64,000 nt of DNA, taken from Rhodocollybia butyracea. Lineage: Eukaryota > Basidiomycota > Agaricomycetes > Agaricales > Omphalotaceae. The position numbers were made by a program, and so were the translations under genes. Under the pieces are notes generated by a model, which searched no databases, was not told where the DNA came from, and worked only from the letters and a program-made list of their open reading frames with translations. Position 1 is the first letter of the stretch, and every line of letters begins with the position of its first letter. Of the stretch, positions 14,844 through 31,296 are shown in pieces. The stretch spans positions 744,001 through 808,000 of the forward strand of contig JADNRY010000008.1 in assembly GCA_015501585.1 (NCBI GenBank). Reading direction: 5' to 3'.

Positions 14844-16553
14844 TCACATCAAATAACTCTCACCCGCCCGCCTCTCCATAATCTCCCTTAGGGGACCGAG
14901 GAGCCTCGTGAATGCAGGAGCGTCGAGAGCGGCTACTTTGAGTTTCGGAGGGAAACGAGTGGTAGTGGCTGGATCGGAGATATCCGCAGATATCGCGGGA
15001 GGAGGGAAAGAAGAAGGCGGTGTCCCTACAGCAGGCGAAGACGGGGTAACGTTCAACGTGGGAGTGGCATGTCCTTCCTCTCCCTGCTGTACCGTAATAG
15101 GCTTTCTAACAACAGCACTCACTGTCGCCGCCCTCGGAGCGAGCCTCAACAGCGACAGTTCGCCAAAGTAATCACCTTTAATGAGGTGTCCCACGACGAT
15201 TTCTTCAGTGTCATCGTCGTTGGCTGAAGAGTTTGAATTGGCTTCCACGCCCGCGGCTCTCCGCCGCGGTACACGCTTGGTCACGACAGCTTCACCTTCT
15301 TCGACAAAGAAGAACGTATCGCCCATTTCGCCCTGCTGTACAATTCTCTCACCATCCTCCACGGATCGGCTCACCAATGCATCTGCAATCTTACTTCGTT
15401 CCTCGCCTGTCAAGCCTTGTAGCAGTCCTACACCTTCCAAGAACCGCTCATACATCGTCCGGCGACGATAAGCAGCCTTGAGGATGATAGTACGAAAAGT
15501 TATTCGATCCAGGGCCCAGAGGAGGGAAGGTACTCTAGAGACGACGGTTGCGGCGCGAGGATGGCCGTACATCAATGCAAGTTCGCCGAAAGAGGATCCA
15601 GGAGGACAGATGGAGACGAGAGTTCCGTAGGTTGGGTGAGTGGCGACGGGTGGCGGGTAAGGAGACCCTTCCAGATTTTCGTCTGAGAGGTTGGGCGCGG
15701 GCGTTGGTGCTTGTGCCCCTGGCTCCGCCCGAATATAGCAATCCAACATACCACTCTCCACCACATAGAAATATTCTCCCACATCACCTTGATTAATAAC
15801 TTCTTCGCCCGGCCCTACTCGAACCTCCTGCATCGCATTCAGGACTCCGGTCTCCTGTTCCTCGTCGAGGTCGCGGAAGATAAAGTTTGTGGATATGGAT
15901 TGTCGGATGCGAGAGAGCTGGAGAGGTGTTTTGGGATGGTATGGAGGTTTCGAGGAGTTGTGAGCGTAGAGAGCATCATCCTCGATGGGAATACTCTCTG
16001 CGCTGACACTAGTACGACGAGCAAATATGGCGCTGTTGGGCGGGTGGAGAAAGTCGCCTGGTGAAGGGGAAGGCGGGGAGATGGGAATTGGAGTCAGGGT
16101 GGAAGAAAACGGGTTGGTGAAGCTGGGACTGGTGGAAAAGTTGTGGGTAGGGAAGGAGCTGGCTGACGGTCCGAACGGTGATCCGGAACCCATGCTATTC
16201 CTACCAAAAGTGGTCGAGCTTGACCTCTTGCCTATTGATCCGCGATGCAAAGGGTCTACAGATTCGTCGTCTCCGTAGGTCGATGCGCGGCGAGAAAGCG
16301 AATGCGAAGTCGTGGGGTATGAATGCCTGCCTCCAGTACTTCCCTCGTATGCATTTCGATTTCGACTCGAAATTCCATACGCTGCTCCCAACGCATCTCG
16401 TGCCCTTGTTCGTTGTTCTTCCAGTCTTCCCTGGAACCAATTACTGCAAAATTGGAGCTCGTCGGCTGGCGGAGGCTGAGTGCGTTCAAATTCTCGCGTC
16501 AAGTCCCGCAGTAAGAGGGAGAAGGAGGAGGAAGAAAGGTTATTCGAGTTCAT
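14844..16553 (-). CDS. BCY1: cAMP-dependent protein kinase regulatory subunit
   Basis: The 569-residue regulatory (R) subunit of PKA appears as one uninterrupted frame. The N-terminal docking/dimerisation region reads LLRDLTREFERTQPPPADELQFCSNWF, typical of fungal R subunits. A long Ser/Pro-rich linker follows, with the inhibitor sequence ARRTSVSAES near residue 180, whose Ser is a PKA site. Two cyclic-nucleotide-binding domains are visible through their phosphate-binding cassettes: FGELALMYGHPRAATVV (A) and FGELSLLRLAPRAATVSA (B). Both keep the Glu and Arg that contact cAMP. The B domain carries insertions (an SNSSANDDDTEE loop and a Pro/Ser-rich loop). It holds the catalytic subunit inactive until cAMP binds. 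The extended linker is longer than in yeast Bcy1 but ordinary for basidiomycetes as far as I know. Confidence 0.94.
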   Translation of the reverse strand: MNSNNLSSSSFSLLLRDLTREFERTQPPPADELQFCSNWFQGRLEEQRTRARDALGAAYGISSRNRNAYEGSTGGRHSYPTTSHSLSRRASTYGDDESVDPLHRGSIGKRSSSTTFGRNSMGSGSPFGPSASSFPTHNFSTSPSFTNPFSSTLTPIPISPPSPSPGDFLHPPNSAIFARRTSVSAESIPIEDDALYAHNSSKPPYHPKTPLQLSRIRQSISTNFIFRDLDEEQETGVLNAMQEVRVGPGEEVINQGDVGEYFYVVESGMLDCYIRAEPGAQAPTPAPNLSDENLEGSPYPPPVATHPTYGTLVSICPPGSSFGELALMYGHPRAATVVSRVPSLLWALDRITFRTIILKAAYRRRTMYERFLEGVGLLQGLTGEERSKIADALVSRSVEDGERIVQQGEMGDTFFFVEEGEAVVTKRVPRRRAAGVEANSNSSANDDDTEEIVVGHLIKGDYFGELSLLRLAPRAATVSAVVRKPITVQQGEEGHATPTLNVTPSSPAVGTPPSSFPPPAISADISDPATTTRFPPKLKVAALDAPAFTRLLGPLREIMERRAGESYLM

Positions 16554-17173
16554 GGCGACAATCTAGATTCCGAGCCACAGATAAAGATCAAGTAGATTCT
16601 TAGAGATGGAAACAAACGTACACTTGAGTAGAGGTGGTTCTGAGTACACGGGTGAGAAGGAAGTGGAAAATGAAAAGATAGAAGACACTCACTTTTATTA
16701 ATACGGCTTCTTCTTTGTACTTTTCGATCTTTGTATTCCTTTTACAAAGCTCAGTTCTTTAGGCCGTTGTTATAACAGTACAAAGTACAGCTTGAATGAG
16801 TCAAGTTGTACCAGGTCTATTGTCCTCTAGCGAGGCTTCCGATAAAGCGTCGGGACAAAGCGCAAGGGCGTCGAGGGCGAGATGCTAATTGACTGCACAG
16901 GAATCTGATCAGCTTGGGTTTTTTAATTGTATAAAAATAAAGACATGCCCTTGTACTTGAGATCTTGAGACGATATGTGTCTAAGTTGTTTCTGAGTGAC
17001 CGAATGGAGACTCCGTCGCAGTACTTCTTTTTTTGAACAAAGGCGCGTTTTGAACAGCGCTTAATTGCGTAAGCCAAGCGCTAAATAGTGTATTAAATAA
17101 TTACTTGGAGATAAGTACTACACGGAGAAAAGACACAATAAACAAAGCGTCCGATATGTACAATGCTCCCTTT
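16554..17173. other. Intergenic, nothing coding recognised
   Basis: This is the spacer between the PKA regulatory subunit and TFIIE-beta. Around 17056-17082 there are two AGCGCT hexamers about 20 bp apart, a pattern that recurs in other spacers of this window. Confidence 0.45.
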
Positions 17174-18311
17174 CTACCTTGTCGGCACATAATCTTTCGA
17201 CAAATCTATATCTCCCTTCAAATGTGTATTCGTGATACGAACCTGGCGAGCACGTTGGGACCCACCCTTCTTCCCTTTTTTCTTCGTTGAGGGGCCTTTC
17301 GGTGCGGGTCCAGCTGCCGCAGTTGTCGCTTGAAGACCCTCTGAAACACGATGAAGCTGCATAAGTACAGGGATAAAACATGTAAAACTCACCAGAGCTG
17401 AGCTGTCTTAGCAAGTCTACATCATTCGGCACTTTGAGCTCATGCCAGAGGTCGAGGAACTCTGGTAGAAAAATCAATAGTTCGCAGCCAATAAGAAAAC
17501 ATCTACCCACCTTTCTCTACGAGCATCCCGCCGCTGTCCTCTGTAGGCTTGATCTCATTCCAAAACACCATCTTCAGTTGTCCATCCTTGGTCGTTCGAG
17601 TGACAAGAACTTCACCCTCTGCTTCGAGCTCTTCGATAGCAGCTGGTGCTTCCTTCCATGAATCTTTGAGTGCTCGGACTGGAATACCTCCACCGCGTCG
17701 CGTTTGACGTTGGATTTCGGTCAGGAGAGCAGCTTTGTTCCGAAAATTGAATTCGTGCTATAACATGTCAGTGAAAACAGTAAATCAGGGCTGGAAACGA
17801 AAGGCGCACCTTATATGAATACAAATCAGTCTTTGGGTCCCATAGAACGCGATCGTGTGCTTTGAACTTCTCCAACAAAACATGATCAGTATCCAGCGGT
17901 GTACTAGTCAAGATGGCTAGATCTTGTAGACGCATTGGATTATGTGTCGACTGATAAGTAACGTTCAGTGATTTAGAGCTTCTACGATGGCAAGGACACT
18001 CACTTTTAGATGATTAACCGCATAGACGAGTTGTGTATTCACATTGGTGCCCGTTCCAGTATCAGCAGGCTGCGAATACACAATGTCTAATAACGAGTGT
18101 TTTTGGGCAAAAGGATGACCTGGATCGGGAGCAAAAAGTCAAACACACTAGATTTTGGTCGTTTCTTCTTTGTTGTGCTGGGAGAGCTTGATTCGGGTTC
18201 CGGAGACTTGTCTACTGGCACTGCTGGTGCAGGCTGCGAGTGCCAGGAGGTGTAATCTTGTCGCTGGAGAACTGATTTGAAGGCTGCAGCATCTTGGGCA
18301 AGCTTCGACAT
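17174..18311 (-). CDS. TFA2: Transcription initiation factor IIE subunit beta (TFIIE-beta)
   Basis: This subunit of the general RNA polymerase II factor TFIIE helps recruit and activate TFIIH at promoters. The start is MSKLAQDAAAFKSVLQRQD at 18311, then a Ser/Lys linker (TTKKKRPKSS). The first winged helix begins HPFAQKHSLLDIVYSQPA and includes YAVNHLK...MRLQDLAILTSTPL. The second part reads KTDLYSYKHEFNFRNKAALL, GGGIPVRALKDSWKEAPAAI and VLVTRTTKDGQLKMVFWNE, followed by EFLDLWHELKVPNDVDLLRQLSSEGLQ. It ends in a basic tail, KKKGKKGGSQRARQVRITNTHLK. The last intron acceptor was chosen so the frame continues as SSEGLQATTAAAG. It is transcribed divergently from BioDA with only 104 bp between start codons. 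Confidence 0.88.
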
Positions 18312-18415
18312 CGAAGTTGAGAGAAAGAGGGTGGCTTATGTAAATTCTGTCTGTCGTTCTGCTGTTCTCATCTCAACTTGTTTCCGTCAATTCCCGATGC
18401 TCTGAGAATAAACCA

Positions 18416-21219
18416 ATGTCTCTACTGTTTAAAAACCTTCGAATTCACCAAATATTTGGAGCTAACACGAATGTTGGGAAAACAATTCTTACAACTGCGC
18501 TCGTACGCGCGTCTGCAAGCAATCAATCAACGTTTTACTTGAAACCTGTTAGTACAGGGCCTGCTGAGGACGCTGACGATGGGTGAGTTATTTTCATACT
18601 CGTTGAACATGCATTGATATTCTCAGCCATGTTCAGCGATATACTGACCAATGGAAAGACCGAGTTTTCACCGAATGTTTGTATCGTTATCAGCATCCTG
18701 TAAGCCCGCATTTAGCCGTCAAGCTGGCTGCAGCTACACCGCCATCCAACGAAACATTTGTTAATTCCATTGCCAATCACATTCGGAAATGTGCTGAACA
18801 AGGTTATGGAAATATGTACGTCGAAACTGCAGGAGGCGTTCACTCGCCTACGCTTTCTGGTTTACCTCAAGCCGATGCCTACCGTCCTTTATTTCTTCCC
18901 ACAATTCTCATAGGCGATGCAAACCTAGGCGGAATCTCCACAACTATTTCAGCATATGAAGCATTAATTCTCAGAGGATATATTGTGGATTCCGTGTTAA
19001 TGTTCAACGATCCGTCCTATGGGAACGCAGAATATCTCTCCAAGTACTTTGCTGAACGTGGTGTTAGATTAGACGCGTTTCTCCCTCCGCCACCAGACAA
19101 AGATTATCGTTCAACAGCAGCCTATTACGATTCCCTCCTTCTTTCTTCTACACTTTCCCATTTAGATACCTTACATTCTACACGCATTGCTGAGCTCGAA
19201 ACTATGCCTCAGCGTACGAGAGATGTCGTTTGGTGGCCGTTTGTTCAGCATGCAATGCTTGATGCCGAAGTGGACAGCGGTCAGGCTAATGTCAACGTCA
19301 TTGATAGCGCGTATGGAGATTTCTTCAATGTACTTAACTCACCCTCATCCGCCACGTCTTCGATTCTTCAACCTCAACTCGATGGCTCAGCCTCTTGGTG
19401 GACGCAAACCTTTGGACACACTAGTACTCGATTGACTTTGGCTGCGGCCCAAGCAGCGGGGAGATACGGCCATGTAATGCAAGTATCTTTTCTTCCGTAT
19501 TTGCCCTTTATCAACATTAACCTAAAATTCTAGGTTTCCCCGCTCAGCACATGCTCCCGCTCTGCAACTCGCCGAATATCTCGTCTCACCCTTAGGCCCT
19601 GGCTCTAATTGGGCTTCCAGAGTGTTTTTCTCAGATAATGGGAGTACTGGGATGGAAGTGGCGTTGAAGATGGCTTTACGCACATTTTCGCGGCGTGTTC
19701 AGGTATCTCACCCTACCTCGGCCACTCGAGCCCACCAACGCCGTCTAGGTATCCTCGGTCTCAAAGGCTCCTACCACGGCGATACCATCGGCACTATGGA
19801 TGCTTGTGAAGAATCCGGTGTTTACACTTGTGAATGGCATGATTGCAAAGGTTACTGGTTCGACCCGCCTAGGGTGATCGTTAGAAACGGGAAAGTGTAT
19901 GTGGAAGTACCGGGAGAGCAAGAGGAGGTGATCAAGGAAAACACGACAAGATCGGAACTAAAGCCGCAACTCGTCACCTTCCCCTCCCTTGCGGATATCT
20001 ACGACGTCCCTGCTCGGCTGGGCACGTCATTATACACACAGTACACGTCGTATATCTCTAGAACCTTGTGGAATCTGAATCATCGACTTCACGAGGGACA
20101 GGAAGGTGGAATGACGGAACTCGCGGCTTTAGTTCTCGAACCTCTCCTACTCGGTGCAGGAGGGATGATTTTCGTCGATCCGTTGTTTCAACGTGCATTG
20201 GTTGACGTCGTCAGGTCTCCCGGTTTATTCCCTCAAGAAGATTTAGCGCCGCTCCCGCATCCCCTCCCTATAATCTTCGACGAAGTTTTCACTGGGTTCC
20301 ATCGCCTAGGCCCTCTCACGCCCCAAACTCTTCTCGGCCCCGAGATTCACCCCGATATAGCGGTGTACGCGAAGATGCTCACTGGGGGATTGGTTCCGAT
20401 GGCGGTGACGTTGGCGACGAAGGAGGTTTTCGATGCGTTTTATTATAGTGGTGATAACGAAGGCGGGCGAACGAAAGGGGGCAAGAAGGATTCTCTGTTG
20501 CATGGACACTCATACACCGCGCATGCTGTTGGGTGCGGGGTTGCAAGGGAAGCGGTAGCGATGATGCCAAGTATTGTGGGTGGGGAAGAGCATGCGAGCA
20601 TGCGGGACGTCTGGGGGAAGAGTGAGGGTATGAAATCAAATTCTGAGATTAGGATTGAGCAGTCGCGAATAGACGAACGAGGGTCGTGGAGGCAGCCGGT
20701 GAAGCGTCAAACATCCTACTCCCTACCCAAAACGAAAGACGAATTAAGTCACGAAGCACTACATGCAACCGCGACACAAATTTACTCCCTCTGGCACCCC
20801 AGCTTCATATCCGACGTATCAAGAATGAATATAATAGAGGATGTCATGGCTTTGGGAACTGTGTTGGCAATCAAGTTGAAGGAGGATGTTATAGAATTGA
20901 AGAATGTGGACGGAAGTGGAGCTAGGGGTGAAGGTGACTTGCATCCCAATTTGGAAAATAAAGACCCTCGAATGACCTAACATCTATAGGATACACTTCA
21001 ACTTCAGCCGAAACTGTTTTCAGAGCACTCCTTCAAATAGCAACCTCTGATTCCCCTTTAACTACCCCAACCACTCCTTCCGGAACCGGTGCTCCTTACT
21101 CGATTCACTTCCGCACCCTCGGGAACGTTGCGTATTTCATGACCAGCCTCAACACAAATTTGGAGACAGTGAAGGAAGTAGAGGAAAGGATTTGGGAGGT
21201 GCTGCAAGATTGGAATTAA
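18416..21219 (+). CDS. Bifunctional dethiobiotin synthetase / DAPA aminotransferase (BioDA fusion)
   Basis: One protein carries two consecutive steps of biotin synthesis: SAM-dependent amination of 7-keto-8-aminopelargonate to DAPA, and ATP/CO2-dependent closure to dethiobiotin. The N-terminal domain has the P-loop FGANTNVGKT (residues ~14-23), KPVSTGP, VETAGGVHSP and LIGDANLGGIST of BioD. The C-terminal domain has RYGHVMFPRSAHAPA, FFSDNGSTGMEVALKMA, GSYHGDTIGTMDA, IFDEVFTGFHRLG and AKMLTGGLVP (the Lys is the PLP lysine), then HGHSYTAHAVGCGVA. The intron at 19479-19533 uses a GC donor (GCAAGT) and restores HVMFPRS. A final intron (about 20931-20989) must be removed to reach YTSTSAETVFRALLQ and the end VEERIWEVLQDWN. 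The fused arrangement is known in plants and many fungi, usually mitochondrial; no strong transit peptide is obvious here. Confidence 0.94.
19479..19533 (+). other. GC-AG intron in BioDA
   Basis: The donor is GCAAGT and the acceptor TTCTAG. Splicing gives HV-M-FPRSAHAPA, the conserved sequence of DAPA aminotransferases; any nearby GT donor breaks this frame. Confidence 0.8.
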
Positions 21220-21741
21220 AGGAGGAGTGAAAGCTGGGTTGGGTGGGATTTTGGAAAGTGTAAAAGACCCGAGATAGGACCGCAGAGAGATCCTCAAATG
21301 GGATTGATGTAAAACCACGGGATGGTAAAGCTTTCGAGTTTCTGTGTCAATGTACCCAATGTTGCGAAATTTCATCCAATCATATCGAGTAACCGGATTA
21401 GACTTCAATAAGATAGACTACCGGCTTTGCCGACCGATGGTCAGGCGCAAAAGTCCTATGTGCGGGCTTTTGCTAAGAGTCGCGGGAGGGCTTGGGAACG
21501 CGAAATACGTAGAGTGTTCTCAGCCGGCCTTATCATATCCTAAGATAAGCCGCTTCACAACTTATCACGGAATAGTACTGTGATCCATGAACCAAATAGT
21601 CTAGGTACCTAAGCCTTTCCCATCGGGCAACATTTGACATAGACGGTAAACGCGTAAGCGTCTGGAAGCGTCATCTGGCGTTTCCTAGGCACCTTATTAA
21701 GGACCCAAAAGCCTACTCTAGTCACAAATACTTTCCGCACT
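21220..21741. other. Intergenic and presumed ABCC promoter
   Basis: No gene is seen in these 522 bp. It contains the 3' flank of BioDA and the 5' flank of the ABCC transporter. Confidence 0.45.
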
Positions 21742-28037
<6,296 letters not shown>

Positions 28038-28350
28038 TACTAATAGCATTGAACAAGATGCTGTAAGTGCATGCCAATCGATGCGTTGATATCAATATTA
28101 ATAGTGATAGTTCAGGTGAAGCAAAGAGGGTTTTCAGTAAACAATGTAGGATGAGGAATGAACTTTGTCTTGGAGATGGATAGATGAATAAAGGATTGTC
28201 CTGCATCTTGATTATCATGAGGGCATAAAATCCTTAGTTTCCCTCATCATCCGAGGAATCCTAGTTTGGATCTCTTGCAACAAACGCCGCTGATAATTAA
28301 TACCGAACAATGGGACATTGTGGGCCATAGAGTCTTTTCTACGTTGGTAG

Positions 28351-28430
28351 GACCCCGTAGCTCAGCGGTAGAGCGTGAGATTCCAGTGAGAGTATCCTCA
28401 AGGTCATCCGTTCAATCCGGGTCGGGGTCA
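28351..28430 (+). tRNA. tRNA-Trp (CCA anticodon) with a short intron
   Basis: The acceptor GACCCCG pairs perfectly with CGGGGTC. The D arm is GCTCAGCGGTAGAGC, the anticodon region TGAGATTCCAGT carries CCA, and the T arm is ATCCG-TTCAATC-CGGGT. About 8-9 extra nt after the anticodon are consistent with an intron. The anticodon stem then has four pairs and one A-C mismatch next to the loop. A T6 run at 28453-28458 follows, as expected for pol III termination. Confidence 0.85.
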
Positions 28431-29763
28431 ACCTCGCACTGCCATTGACTTATTTTTTAGAACCATGTCAGGGTTGTGAACCTCTGACCATGTTTTTACT
28501 TGCCGCCCGCTTAAACTCCACTGTTGACCTCAGAATTTGACTAGACTCCACTCCTTTATATGGTACAATATTTGTAATTAACGCCTCTGGAAGCCCTTCA
28601 GATGCTTTACTGCGAATATATCACAAGAATAATATATAGACGCTTCACTCCGATCGCGTATGGGTCTGTATGGGTGCAACAATAACCAAAAGTACTAGAG
28701 AATACTTGATCCCGCAGTTTCAAAACACGCCCGATGCGATGATAATGGATCAATATTTTTTCCCTGATATTTCCCAAAAAATCTGGACAAAGAGCATCGC
28801 CTATCATAGGCTCAGAGCACACATCCTATCATAATTCTCGTTCCTTTCCATTACTATTTTTACATTCCACGCTCTGCCTGCTCTGCTTCGCCTCCTTTCC
28901 AGTATCGCTCGTCACGTTTCATGGCATATTCATTTCCTTCCATTCTTCCCGGATTACAGCTCTGAAAATCCATCGCTTCCCCGATGATGACAATGGCCCT
29001 CAAAAAATCAATTGTTCTCCTTCCCGCCCACGTCCTTTGTCTTTGAGCTGCAGGAAGCTCCTTAATCCTTATTCTACAAGATCAAACTTTGGAAAACTAG
29101 TACGATCTTCGCTGACTGGTCTTTTAATTTTTATAAACCTCTTCCTGGAACCGAGAACCATGTTTAAATTACCAGATTGTTGACGGTCCCATTCTGGTCC
29201 CATTCCCATATTAATTGATGTGGTTGACGGACTACTACCGACTCCGCAGCGGAGTTTTCTCCCGTTGCGGAGCTAATTCATGAGGCCTTGAGGCTTTAGG
29301 TCCTTTATAAGTGTGGTTCTTGGCCCCAGTCATCCTAGAGATTGAGTTAATAATATATGTGGTAACTGGTTGAAGAAAGGCTGTATATTGAGCCTTGAGC
29401 TCGACCAGCAACTGCGCCATGTTCCAAGCTTTGACGCAAAACGTGGCGTTCATTGATGCGTTGATGGACTTGCTATATCTGGTGGAGAGTTCACGATGCC
29501 AACGCTCCACCTTCAAAGAAATAATGGAGTGAGAATAAAACGGTTATATGTATCATTGTTGAACTTTTTCCGCTTCTTTGCTTTCTCTTCCAACTTCACC
29601 GAACTCCTCGTTTCCCTCTTTACTGGAGAGACAGTCTTCTACTGCACGATAACTCGCAACTAGCCAGTATAACCGAGGCGTTCAATCTACGAAATTTAAG
29701 CCATCTAGCGTCAATCATACTACTCACATTCTTTTATCTCTCCACCCCTTGTTCAAATCCAAC
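28431..29763. other. Intergenic, no gene recognised
   Basis: This 1.3-kb spacer has a T6 run at 28453-28458 after the tRNA. At 29240-29271 there is a strong inverted repeat (ctccgcagcgg ... ccgttgcggag). A 93-codon minus-strand frame at 29516-29235 covers that hairpin; it resembles nothing I know and has no supporting context. A decayed mobile element is possible. Confidence 0.45.
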
Positions 29764-30928
29764 ATGATCATGAATGAACGAGGTTTCAAAATTGTACAGA
29801 GGCAGGGCCTCGGTGGCGGTAAGCCCTCCCCCCCTCCTTGCAGATGTGGGTCTGAGTCGATCTCTTGCAGTTCTCGGAGGTGTGGGAAATATTGTGTAAC
29901 TTGTCTCCTGGAATCCAACCGGGGGATACCATGTTACTTACCTTCGCATTTTATCAGGTCTGATGTGGGAAGTGGGGTAAGTTCTGCGGTTGCTGGAGTG
30001 GGTGCGGGTGTAACATCAGGTTTGGGAGATATCACGAGCGCGCTTCTTCCATCTACGACGTGAGCATATCCCATATCTTTTTTTGATACAGTTTTTGATA
30101 CAGGTTTGTATCCTTGACGCGTTCCCGACATAGCTCGGACACCGCCACTTCGACGACCCTTAGCTCTACCTCCACATCAGCTGCGAGTACCCAGTAAGCA
30201 ACTAATCCAAAACTCATGCCACGGCTGATCCACCATGCAGTACTTCATCTTCATTTATAACTACTTCTTCATCGGCTACTTCGTCTTCTAGTAGCACCTC
30301 AAGCACCTCCTCCTCCTCCTCTACTTCTGCCATTCCTTCTACTTCTACTTCTGTCTACACGTCTACATCGGGTGATGAAACCATCACCGCCTTTGTGACT
30401 TCTTCCCCCTCCTCAACTCCCACCTCTAGCAACTCGAGTGGATTCTTGAACAACAAGCCGCTCGAAGGGTCTGTCTTTGCCTTGTGCGGCATCGTTGTAC
30501 TCGTTATCATTTTTGTCATCGTTACTTTCGCTCTTCGTCGCTCCCGAAGAAAGAGGATGATCAACGAAGCTCTGTCGTATGAGCCGACTACGATGCATGG
30601 CTACACCAACGATATGGAACGAGGGTCGACTGAAAAGATCAGAAATAGTTATAGCACGACTAGAAGCTCTAGTGGTGAACCTCCTGCGGCTGGAGGCTAC
30701 CACAACCAGCAGACAGCTTATGGGTACGATCATGAATACCCTGCTTACGCGCCTCGATCACCAAACCCCATCTATGATGCTGGTCGCGCTTATGTTTACG
30801 AGGGTGGTCCGTATAACTCTCAAGGTAACAATGTTGGTGGCCCTGGATTGCCGAGATCTTTCCCCCCAGTTGCCCCTCAGGCTTCTTTGCCCACTCATGT
30901 CAATCCAGCTGGCAGCAACTATCCCTAG
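29764..30928 (+). CDS. Ser/Thr-rich single-pass membrane protein of unknown function
   Basis: The gene is reconstructed from five exons. It starts MIMNERGFKIVQRQGLGGD, then VGLSRSLAVLGGVGNIVSDV and a Gly/Val/Ser-rich stretch (VSSAVAGVGAGVTSGLGDI). A long Ser/Thr-rich, mucin-like segment follows (STSTSVYTSTSGDE). One clear transmembrane helix reads GSVFALCGIVVLVIIFVIV, immediately followed by a basic stop-transfer (RRSRRKR). The cytosolic tail of about 130 residues is rich in Tyr, Gly and Pro and ends HVNPAGSNYP. The layout resembles fungal wall-stress sensors (Mid2/Wsc type) in architecture only; no WSC cysteine domain is present. No N-terminal signal peptide is apparent, so the Ser/Thr region would need to be exported as a type III protein, or a start exon has been missed. 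Function unknown. Confidence 0.65.
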
Positions 30929-31296
30929 GGTACTGGTTCCGGCAATCTCTCTCGACTCAGCAGCCAGAGTCTCAATCAAATTATATAGCATCGGCTATAG
31001 TCCATGTTACACACATTTCACATACTTTCTTTCATCCTGCCTTTCATTATTGCTCACGCCCCATGCTTTCCATCCAAACAGCGTCTGGATGTTCTCTTCG
31101 CTTGTCGTTATTGTTTTCGATAATTGGATTTTATAATATCGATGGCCTGCAGGCCGAGGTTGTCGATGAATGAATTAAGGCCCAGCTCACTGGCTGATAT
31201 TCAGGACTTTAACTTATATTGTACATCGTTGGAAACAGATAACATTGTACTAATACCTTTACTGTACATGCTTACAGTATCGCGAGCCGTATTTGC
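30929..31296. other. Intergenic between convergent genes
   Basis: This is the 3' flank of the Ser/Thr-rich membrane protein and of the MFS transporter. No gene is seen. 'tatagcatcggctata' near 30984 is a small hairpin. Confidence 0.45.

Noticed and set aside
20980..20980. Possible truncation of BioDA at a stop after LENKDPRMT
   Set aside because: This stop lies in an intron; splicing at AGGG|GTGAAG to TATAG|GATACA restores the conserved aminotransferase C-terminus.
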